64,000 nt of DNA, taken from contig JBAIZL010000003.1 of NCBI GenBank assembly GCA_036971475.1, positions 82,710,595-82,774,594 of the forward strand, given 5' to 3'. The translations under genes and the position numbers were made by a program. This document shows, one piece after another, positions 25,081 through 32,858 of the stretch. Under the pieces are notes generated by a model that did no database searches, was not told where the DNA came from, and was given only the letters and a program-made list of their open reading frames with translations. Each line of letters opens with the position of its first letter. Position 1 is the stretch's first letter. The stretch comes from Prosapia bicincta (Eukaryota; Arthropoda; Insecta; Hemiptera; Cercopidae).

Positions 25081-25606
25081 ATAGCTAAAGCTACGTAAAG
25101 GCAGCTACTATTGCGTACACAATCACAATAGCTACGCAAAGACGGTTACCAATCAATAATCTATCACAATATCTCCATAAAGATAGCTACCAATGCATAA
25201 CCTATCACTATAGATGTGTAAAGACAGCTACCAATACAAACTCTATCGCAAAAGTTACGTAAACACCTCCATGAAATCATGACTTTAGACAATATCTCTG
25301 TAAAACTAGCTACCAATTTATACTCTACCACAATAGCTATGTCAAAACTGTTACCGACTCATAATCTAAGACAATAGTTACGTAAAGCCCTGTATCAATT
25401 CAAGACCTTAGGCAATATCATCGTAAAGACAGCTATCAATCCATACTATATCACAATAGTTACGTTAAAAGAACTACCGATGCTCACCCTACCATAATAG
25501 CTACGTACAGACTGTTAATAATGCATAACCTATCACAAGACCTATGTACAAACCGCTACCATTGCATAACCTTTCACAATAACTACGTAAAGGCAGCTAG
25601 AAATGC
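25081..25606. repeat. Minisatellite block, AATAGCTACGTAAAGACAGC type
   Basis: About twelve degenerate units of about 42 bp (CAATAGCTACGTAAAGACAG, CTACCAATGCATAACCTATCA) that run up to the stop codon of the metalloproteinase gene. Confidence 0.8.
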
Positions 25607-27037
25607 CTACCCCATTAAAACAGCATATAACTCTCGGAGTCTAGTCGTCTTCATGCATCGTATTTTCAAAACATCGAAAATATCCTTTTCAACTGCCGTC
25701 ACAGCTTCCAGGATTTCATTGTACACAAAAACCTGATTGTCGGCGGTGAAGAAATAAAGATTTCCGTCCATATATCTGAAACCGCCACGCAAATCGTTTG
25801 GTAAACCGTGGTAGATTTCGGTCATAGGTCCTTGATATAAACCGGTGTACCTACATTCATCATATCTCATCACATAAGCGTTGTCGTAGAGGACAATTGT
25901 TTTACCCAGATGACTGTTGAAAATAGCGTTAACCGTCTTCATCGGTCGTCCTATCCAATCTTTCAGCGTGTACATATATCTTTTCAAAAGACTAGGATAT
26001 TCTATAGCGTAAACCCATCCGTGAGCAATGAGCACCACATCTCCGCTGGGTGATTGATAAACGGCGGTAACGTTAGTAAAACCAGGTCGCAAATAGTTTA
26101 ACCATTCCGAAATGATTTCGGGTTTCGGAACAACTTCTCTCTTATTCGGATCCAAATTCAATATCCATACATACTGTCCGTGAAACAAGTACATATGTTT
26201 CATCGCTATTAAAACGGCGTCAAAGCCGCGGACAGAACATAAATCGATAGTGTTTATTTCTGTTTCGATCGTCGTAGGGCTAGAACGAACGGTGGAGCTG
26301 ATGGTAGTTGGGGTAGTAGTGCTTGTGGTGGTAGTGCTTGTGGTGGTAGTGGTGGAGGGGGTAGTGGTTGTTGGTTTTGTACCATATAGATACTGAATAT
26401 TATTAATATCATCTGAAGAAAGGTCTAAATAATACATACTGGATTTTTTTCGGTTGATCGTATAGGCATACATTATCGAATCTCGTTTCTTATTATGAGA
26501 CAGTCCTAGAGCGTGCCCTATTTCGTGGACCAGAACAGCGTAAAACGAGTTATGGCCATTATCGGATGTAGACATTGTAAAGTCCCACTCTTCTTCGTTA
26601 TCGAAGTGTATCTCTACTTGCGATTGAAGCACATGAGGCGCAAAAGCGTGGGCAACGACTCTTCCTCTACCGTCAAATCTAGTACCGCACATTGTTCCTT
26701 CCGACAGTTTTATATGTTCAGCGTCCCCAAATAGTATAGCGATATTTGGCCTTGTCGAGTCGAGAGTAAAAGTCAAAGGGATATATCTACTCCAGAGATT
26801 GAAAGCGTGCGAAGCGATATTGAGATATTTTCTATTACCATACATATACCAAGTTAGTCCGTTGATACCCCATTTACGGTTGGTCTTAGCCTGAACAATA
26901 CTACTACTACTACCGTTAGTTTCAGTATATCCACAAAATACCGTTGGCGTCGTATCGGTGATAGGGGAAGGCGACGACGACGACGTTGCGAGCGAGGAGC
27001 TCAACAAGACGAACAGTAACATCAGCTTGAAGAACAT
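25607..27037 (-). CDS. Secreted matrix metalloproteinase (Maverick cargo)
   Basis: A 476-residue zinc endopeptidase expected to cleave extracellular-matrix proteins. Residues 1-18 form a hydrophobic signal peptide (FFKLMLLFVLLSSSL). The catalytic domain starts near residue 55 (KWGINGLTWYMYG) and holds the complete zinc site HEIGHALGLSH at 171-181 and the Met-turn SIMYA at 187-191. A threonine-rich linker (about 222-250) leads to a hemopexin-like domain that starts and ends with cysteines (LCSVRGFD, IRCMKTT). The usual propeptide of about 80 residues with a PRCGxPD cysteine switch is absent; only a lone FCGYTE precedes the catalytic domain. It is intact, intronless and 75 bp downstream of the fibre gene on the same strand. 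MMP genes are known in granuloviruses; here one sits between Maverick genes. The substrate is unknown. Confidence 0.93.
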   Translation of the reverse strand: MFFKLMLLFVLLSSSLATSSSSPSPITDTTPTVFCGYTETNGSSSSIVQAKTNRKWGINGLTWYMYGNRKYLNIASHAFNLWSRYIPLTFTLDSTRPNIAILFGDAEHIKLSEGTMCGTRFDGRGRVVAHAFAPHVLQSQVEIHFDNEEEWDFTMSTSDNGHNSFYAVLVHEIGHALGLSHNKKRDSIMYAYTINRKKSSMYYLDLSSDDINNIQYLYGTKPTTTTPSTTTTTSTTTTSTTTPTTISSTVRSSPTTIETEINTIDLCSVRGFDAVLIAMKHMYLFHGQYVWILNLDPNKREVVPKPEIISEWLNYLRPGFTNVTAVYQSPSGDVVLIAHGWVYAIEYPSLLKRYMYTLKDWIGRPMKTVNAIFNSHLGKTIVLYDNAYVMRYDECRYTGLYQGPMTEIYHGLPNDLRGGFRYMDGNLYFFTADNQVFVYNEILEAVTAVEKDIFDVLKIRCMKTTRLRELYAVLMG

Positions 27038-27112
27038 TTCAACGACTGATATTATTTTTAAAGTGTTCCCGTATTTATTTTCGTGTATTGATATGACCTT
27101 GTCAATCTGTAT

Positions 27113-28173
27113 CTATTTTTCGACAGGCTTCTCTCGCATTAGCGTGTCTCGTAGGCTTTGAATAGCCGTATTAAATTGCCTTTGCGAAACAGCATCGTTA
27201 TCAGCTATACCATCGGCTATCCCCGATAAGCGCTTAGAGTTTAACCAGTAGTAGTCGCCCGTCTCCTCGGAATGCAGAGTGTATTTCTTTATCCAAGATT
27301 TAATTTCATGAAGCTGACGAACGTTAACAGCGTCGACATCGGTGAAACCGTCTCGAACATTAGTTATACATTTTCCGTTTGCGTTATACATTTCACCGAT
27401 CGGCAGTAGGGTGAGAAACAGCGTATTTTTCATTAGAAAACCCAGTGTGACCGCATCTTGTTGGTACAAAGGTTCTTCGACCTGAGCGAGCCGCTTATTT
27501 TGAAAACTCCAAACAGTTTTGTCTTTTCGAGGCACCCTATCGTCCACGTATAATTTTGTAGCGGCGTCATTTTTATACAAAGGCGCTTTAACATTACATA
27601 TGGCCACTCCGTGAGCGTCAAATTTACCCTCTGCGTTTTTCGATAAGAAATTATCTCTGACGTACTTAATGTTAATAGCGTCAGAGTCTTTCATAGGCGC
27701 CGATACACCGCACACCCTTTGGTCGCCAAAGGAAAAACAATCGGCTAGTTTAATGGGAACCAACGATTCCAAGTAGGCTCTCGTTACGGCATCATCTTTT
27801 TCTTTCGGCTCTCCGAGACCTCCCAAAGGCAAGCCTTTTGTATGATATCTATTCTTTATTCGAGTCAAACAGTTTTGTTCGAGATACGTTTTGGACACTG
27901 CATCGTCGTCCTCAACGGGTTGACCTAGACCGCCTACAGAAAAGCCTTTAGTGTAGTATTTTTTCCTATCCTCGTCGAAACCTAAACATTTTTCGCTATC
28001 GTACCCGCATTGACGGCATCGCTGTCCTCAATAGGATCACCAACATTGCACAATAACTTGCCTATCGCGTCATAATGATTACCATCGGGGGTCAGACCTA
28101 TCCCGTGCTGATGATGATGGGGATGGGGAGCGTTAACCTGGTCCGAAAAACGTCCAAACTTATCGACGCTCAT
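27113..28173 (-). pseudogene. Fibre-like repeat protein, one frameshift
   Basis: Built from about seven repeats of roughly 35 residues with the pattern (V/I)..P..(D/N)DA(V/A)...Y(V/L): for example VSAPMKDSDAINIKYVRDN, VKAPLYKNDAATKLYVDD, VEEPLYQQDAVTLGFL, VGDPIEDSDAVNAG. This DA(V/A)(T/N)K.YV pattern is typical of trimeric phage and viral tail-fibre shafts, so an attachment or spike role is inferred. The start at 28173 overlaps the stop of the upstream gene (ATGA). The N-terminal frame (28173-27982, His-rich HPHHHQHG) stops, and the rest continues in another frame; the break lies near 28000 in a GGG run. Without it the protein would be about 350 residues. It could equally be a scaffold protein. 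Confidence 0.6.
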
Positions 28174-29126
28174 CTTATTAATGTCCTAATGTTTCTATTT
28201 CCACTGCCTTTTATAAGACCCGCTTCCCTCAGCTCTTCTATAATGGAGGCAATTTCGTTCTCATGGCCCGTATGACCTACCTCTTGAGACGACAAAAGTA
28301 GTCGTAACCTGTCACAGAGTTCGTTAGGGTTGTCCCAATACGCATAACCTTTACCGCTATGCAAACCGGTCGGTGGAAATAATCTCGATATAATTGCCTT
28401 GTACTTGGTGGAATTGCTAACACGGTTTATGGCTAAGAGCGGATTATAACTTTTCTTATGAGCATTTGTTTTTATACAGATTTGTCTATATGTGTTCAGG
28501 TCGGCCTTTGTGTATAAATCTTCATTGGGTTTGCGCATAAATAACAATTCATAAAGCCCTTCGGTTCCCTTGTAAGTGTCTCCGTCGATCACGATGTCAC
28601 CGTTTTCGTCGTCAAACTTTATATACTTATCACCTATCATAGCAGTACCATCTACTATTCGAGGACCGTATGTGTTATCAATTGTATTCTTATGGTCTTT
28701 AATCATTCTCAACATATAGGTCCGCGGTAGGGAATGTTTGAACAAATCGTGGACATAACGAACACTATCTTCCTGACCTGTCGGTGTTGATAGTAGCTCT
28801 TTAAGAACACTACTTTGGCGCAACGGTGTTACTGAAGGTCCAGGCTCACCTGTTGATTCAGCTATTACGTCGGTATTGATGAATTTCGGAACATGGGATT
28901 GTGAAGCATCATCTTCCGTGTCTTCTTCCATCTCTTCTTCTTTTTTAATTTCCATTTTCGGCTGTGGACGACGAATTTTCGAAATTTCGTTAATGATAGG
29001 GCTATACTGTTTAGTCAAAATCCGTTCAGCATCTGCATCGCCGAACTTTATCTGCAGATACTTTCTCTTGATGTTCTCCCTCAAACGGGCGATCTCAGAG
29101 ATAACTTGATCCTCCATTGGTGTCAT
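28170..29126 (-). CDS. Conserved Maverick-type hypothetical protein
   Basis: 318 residues, intact. N-terminal 1-60 is predicted helical and charged (ISEIARLRENIKRKYLQ), followed by an acidic linker (EEEMEEDTEDD), and then a globular part with YGPRIVDGTAMIGDKYIKF, DIVIDGDTYKGTEGLYELLF and a C-terminal WDNPNELCDRLRLLLSSQ..G..NEI helix. This layout recalls uncharacterised proteins often annotated beside Polinton genes (DUF8207-like), a recollection I cannot verify. Its stop overlaps the fibre start by four bases (ATGA), which suggests coupled translation from one mRNA. A structural or scaffold role is possible, but no function can be assigned. Confidence 0.65.
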   Translation of the reverse strand: MTPMEDQVISEIARLRENIKRKYLQIKFGDADAERILTKQYSPIINEISKIRRPQPKMEIKKEEEMEEDTEDDASQSHVPKFINTDVIAESTGEPGPSVTPLRQSSVLKELLSTPTGQEDSVRYVHDLFKHSLPRTYMLRMIKDHKNTIDNTYGPRIVDGTAMIGDKYIKFDDENGDIVIDGDTYKGTEGLYELLFMRKPNEDLYTKADLNTYRQICIKTNAHKKSYNPLLAINRVSNSTKYKAIISRLFPPTGLHSGKGYAYWDNPNELCDRLRLLLSSQEVGHTGHENEIASIIEELREAGLIKGSGNRNIRTLIR

Positions 29127-29164
29127 ATTGCGAAATGAACAGTAATTCGACTATCAAATAGCTT

Positions 29165-30313
29165 TTAAGACAGTTCCAAAGATCGAAAAAACACAGCATA
29201 ACGCTTTTCACGCAATAGGTACTGTACAACCTGTGATGCGGACGCTTTCATCAATTTCGAGTTGCTCCACGATAAACCTCGGCAGTATCTGTGCATGTTG
29301 TTGTCAAAATATGGTATACTTTCCACCTTCTCGGCGCTTCTAAAGACGAAGGTACGTTTTATATTTTCACGCCATTGCGGTATTTCGGCTACTATTAGAT
29401 TATCATCTCTAGGCATTTCCTGCATGTACCGTTTTAGCGTCGGTATAGAGTTTTCGAGAAGATAACTATTCAAAAGCAGAAACTCATCAGTATTTGCCCC
29501 CGTGTATGTGCACCACATTTGAAGTTGTCTACGATCGACAACAGTATATTTTGATCCGTCAAAAGACAAGCCGAAATGATAACACTGATTATGCACCGTC
29601 GGCAGGGCGGCCTTTAGAAATTCGGTTGTAAACACACCTTGTGCCTTATTATTTACAGCCTCGTAAAATTTACCTCTACTGCGTAAAGGTAGCGACGAAG
29701 GTCTAGGACCGTATTTCACATTGTAGCTAATGTCTACACAACACTTTACACTGCTGACAAGCTTGTACGCCTTTATAGGACCGACTATGGGAATTGTCCT
29801 TTACGTGATTACTACACAACGGGACGCGTACGGCAATGAACAGCTGTACTGTAACATGTCGAGGTATACTTGCGTGTACTCTATGCCTCCGTGACTGAGA
29901 GTCAAAGTCCGATTGAAAAAATCAGGAAACGGTCGGAATCTGGATACCAAGTTTTGTGGATGCCGAACAGTTCCTTTCAGCATGTGTTCATTGTATATTA
30001 TCAATTCAAATGGTACACCTCCTTTATCACATTCGTGCATGAACCTAATCCAAATGTCTCGATTATAGATTCTATTTGCGGATAAGATCATTAACAGAAT
30101 TATAGGCGGTAAACTCTTGCTGTACGACCCGAACCGCTTATGTCTCCAGCAGCGTCTATTAAATACATGTCTATGTCTATTCGTCCGGCTACAGTAGTTC
30201 CCGCAAAACCTCTTTTTATCGGGATAATAGAAACAACACAAATTTGATTTTGGTGTTTTGGTAGTGCCGCTATTAGCATATGGCGAAATATCATTATAAG
30301 TGTATATACGCAT
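29165..30313 (-). pseudogene. Glycosyltransferase-like (GT14-like?) protein, broken
   Basis: Two minus-strand frames (30313-29801 and 29719-29165) are in the same phase and separated by one TAA at 29801-29803; similarity in character runs across it (CVVIT / RTIPIVGPIKAY). Motifs in order: ILLMILSANRIYNRDIWIRF, LVSRFRPFPDF, YTQVYLDML, the broken TIPI segment, GKFYEAVNNKAQGVF, WCTYTGANTDEFLLLNSYL and TFVFRS. The order and spacing recall core-2/I-branching (GT14) enzymes, which would add sugars in the secretory pathway; this is a remote inference. The N-terminal 70 residues are doubtful, because an alternative frame (30294-30100, TVAGRIDIDMYLIDAAGDIS) looks more protein-like, so a frameshift pair may exist. 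The start overlaps the ATPase stop (TAATG). Confidence 0.5.
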
Positions 30314-31002
30314 TATAAATCTTTTACGAAGGAATCGAACCCGATTCTGTATCGACCCTGATCTATATCGCTGTCTTCATCTATTACTATAAAACCGAAT
30401 TTGTCTTTCCAGGCTGTTGCACAGAGCTTTTTGAAAGTGTTAAACGACACGTCCGTGCCTACGTGATCCGAATGAATGTGTCTTAAACTCATATCGTCCT
30501 GTTTAAATACAACAATCAGATTGGTATTGTCTCGGATTAAATGTTTTGGAATCCTACTGTACGTTTGACCGAGATAAAAAGAGTCGATTGAGCTATGTCT
30601 TCCCATACTGAAGTAATTACGTATGTTATCATGTTTTTCACACTGTATATCGTCAAAAATCATAATGGAATTCGGTTCCGCTTCATGTGGATTTATGATG
30701 TTGTCGTTATCACTGTACGGAAAATAACCGATACCCGATTCTTCCATCACCTTAGACAGAAACTTATATTTCGGTTGGTGAAGTGATTTTGAAAAAATAT
30801 AAATGTTGGCGAACTTCAGCCCGTTTGCCTCGAACAAAAGATTGAAAATTACATTTGTTTTGCCGCAATTTGAAGGACCACACACAATTGCTCTAATAGT
30901 GTTGGGCAATAGGGGACTGTGACGAATTCGTTTCTCCTTTTCACCTACATAAGCGTCGAAATTATGTAGCTGCATCGTATATGGAGCAATCACTAAACGC
31001 AT
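30313..31002 (-). CDS. Polinton packaging-type ATPase (FtsK/HerA, A32-like)
   Basis: 229 residues, intact. Walker A GPSNCGKT at 42-49, Walker B IMIFDD at 113-118, and a downstream LGQTYSRIPKHLIRDNTN segment with the conserved glutamine/arginine sensor region. This family in Polintons, adintoviruses and poxviruses (A32) is thought to pump DNA into capsids. Its length is usual for the family. It lies between the integrase and the GT-like gene, and its stop shares one base with the next start (TAATG). Its presence without a recognisable capsid gene is notable. Confidence 0.92.
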   Translation of the reverse strand: MRLVIAPYTMQLHNFDAYVGEKEKRIRHSPLLPNTIRAIVCGPSNCGKTNVIFNLLFEANGLKFANIYIFSKSLHQPKYKFLSKVMEESGIGYFPYSDNDNIINPHEAEPNSIMIFDDIQCEKHDNIRNYFSMGRHSSIDSFYLGQTYSRIPKHLIRDNTNLIVVFKQDDMSLRHIHSDHVGTDVSFNTFKKLCATAWKDKFGFIVIDEDSDIDQGRYRIGFDSFVKDL

Positions 31003-31082
31003 CTCGAAAGACGTAACCAGAATGAATCAATTGTGGGAAAGACTTAATATTTATTTATGAAACATATATTCTATTGCAGTAT

Positions 31083-31275
31083 AAAGCAATTGTGACACAT
31101 TGTCTCTGCAACTAGTACTTTTCCATTGACGTCATCGCATGCTCGTGGTCGGATGCGGACAAGGTCAGTTGGGACAAAGCAATTGCGACGCATTTGCGCT
31201 ACGACCAGTACTTTTCCATTGACGTCAGCGCTTGCACATGGCCGGATGCGCATGGGCGGCTGGTCGGATGTGGTA
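31083..31275. repeat. Two diverged 91-94-bp direct repeats
   Basis: Both contain AGTACTTTTCCATTGACGTCA and CGGATGCG. A 71-codon minus-strand frame across it (31286-31071) merely reflects the repeat. It lies in the gap between the ATPase and integrase genes and includes TGACGTCA, a CRE-like palindrome, in each unit. Confidence 0.7.
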
Positions 31276-31282
31276 CAATGTT

Positions 31283-32341
31283 TCACAGTATAAGTTTATT
31301 TTTATCTACCCACGAGTTGTGGGTTTTATCGAAACCGTGCCATTTCACAAGAACCTTATCTCCTTTCCGGCGCAAAACATTTTCCACCAAATAAACATCG
31401 CCAACATTTGTTCGACTTAATTCTTCAGCATAAAACCCACCTTTTAATATTTCACCTCTCGAATCTTGTAAAATGTAGGTTTTAGGTGAGGACGGTACAA
31501 CAGCGAACACGGTAAATACTTCTTGCGTCCAGTTTGGATAAAATCCTTTTGAAAAAACTTTTTTGTATTTGGATATTCTAACTCTATCGTCTACCTGGAA
31601 TGATCGCGATTGAGGTATAGTACGACTATTTACTTTCTCGTTTATTCTAGCCAACAGCATTGCTTCATGTTTTTTTCTCACCTGACACGGTTTCATACCA
31701 ATAGTACTGTGTACGGTTTTGTTGTATGACTTCACAATATCATCTAAAAAATCAGTCCATTTATGACTACCGCGAGCCGTAAATTCTAACCACATTTTAC
31801 TTTTCAAAGTTCTGTTTCCCCTTTCTACGATGGAAGCTTTTTTCTCGGTGTAAGTGTGATAGTGATTAATTTTATAGGTTTTCAATAAGTTTTGAACAGA
31901 TTTGTTAAACCATTCTTTACCCTGATCGGTCTGAAAATGCTTCATACTGTGTTTCTCTAGTATAGGCTTTAATGCTGAAGCTACTTCGGAACCGGTTTTA
32001 GATTTTATCGGCACCGCAAACGCAAATTTTGATAAACAGTTAATCATAGTCAATATATACTTATAGCCTTTGTTTTCCTCTGCATAGGGAATCATCTCAA
32101 CTAAATCAGCTTGATAAAGATCGTTTACACCTTTCAAAGTACCACTACGTGTTTTAAAGTTTCTACGAGCCGGCTTATGAAGCTCGTTAGCAATAGCACG
32201 TCTAACGTTCATTTCAAAACTGACCACCCTGAATATACGTTTGGTACTTTTAAACCAACTGACTAGGTTTCCATCAACACCCAGGAGGTACAGTCCGAAG
32301 TCGTTCTTGTTTTTGGAAGCGTACCCGGGAATGTGAAGCAT
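31283..32341 (-). CDS. Polinton integrase (rve) with chromodomain
   Basis: 352 residues, intact. Catalytic core with D79 (LYQADLVEM), D139 (FQTDQGKEWFN) and E173 (KASIVERGNRTLK), a DD33E spacing close to the retroviral DD35E. A C-terminal chromodomain spans about 313-352 (VYLVENVLRRKGDKVLVKWHGF..HNSWV), which in this family reads histone marks and guides target choice. It catalyses insertion of the element, giving the 6-bp target duplication seen at the ends. It lies downstream of PolB on the same strand after a 517-bp gap. The start at 32341 is the first methionine; no better one is visible upstream. Confidence 0.95.
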   Translation of the reverse strand: MLHIPGYASKNKNDFGLYLLGVDGNLVSWFKSTKRIFRVVSFEMNVRRAIANELHKPARRNFKTRSGTLKGVNDLYQADLVEMIPYAEENKGYKYILTMINCLSKFAFAVPIKSKTGSEVASALKPILEKHSMKHFQTDQGKEWFNKSVQNLLKTYKINHYHTYTEKKASIVERGNRTLKSKMWLEFTARGSHKWTDFLDDIVKSYNKTVHSTIGMKPCQVRKKHEAMLLARINEKVNSRTIPQSRSFQVDDRVRISKYKKVFSKGFYPNWTQEVFTVFAVVPSSPKTYILQDSRGEILKGGFYAEELSRTNVGDVYLVENVLRRKGDKVLVKWHGFDKTHNSWVDKNKLIL

Positions 32342-32858
32342 TCCAAGGCCTATCCTCCCAGGCGGTCAGTTTTTGTCGTTCAATTTTACTTTAAATCCCA
32401 TCCACACACACATTCAGTCTTATAGACGATTAAGTCGAGACAGAGGACCATTCAACCTAGGTTTCACACACACACGTGCAACAAATATTTTATACCTTTT
32501 GCAAAAATGTATTTTATTCAATACAAAAACACAATCTGTCTGACATTGCCACAACAGAAGCTATGTTCTTTTGTTGCTACAACACTTAGCTATTCACACA
32601 GCCTTATAGGCGTTTAGACCGTGACAGAGGGCCCATTCATTCAGCCTAGGATCTCCACACAGCATAGGTCATACAAAAACTAAAATGGAACGACTTGATT
32701 TCACAACATAATACCGTTCAGAATGATGGGAATCATTCTAGGCGTGGAACCTTACAGTACCCATAAGGTAGCGTATCAAAACCCCCGTTACGTTTTCTTT
32801 TCGCACCTGTGGTTCTGAACATTTTTGTTTCACACACAGTAATAACATCATGATCCTT
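32342..32858. other. PolB-integrase intergenic spacer
   Basis: No ORF. It holds two diverged direct repeats (about 32410-32470 and 32598-32660: CTTATAGACGATTAAG..GACAGAGG..CATTCA..CCTAGG) and a perfect hairpin at 32720-32739 (AGAATGAT-GGGA-ATCATTCT) just downstream of the PolB stop side. Confidence 0.6.
32720..32739 (-). other. Perfect 8-bp hairpin after PolB
   Basis: AGAATGAT, loop GGGA, ATCATTCT. Located 120 bp past the PolB stop codon; it might act in 3' end formation or RNA stability, but no T or A tract follows. Confidence 0.4.

Noticed and set aside
26513..26734. Plus-strand frames opposite the MMP and PolB genes
   Set aside because: Shadow frames without motifs; the minus-strand genes explain the sequence.
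25607..27037. Host MMP gene interrupted by a transposon
   Set aside because: The gene lies inside the TIR-bounded element, has no introns and is co-oriented with PolB, integrase and ATPase, so cargo status is the simpler reading.
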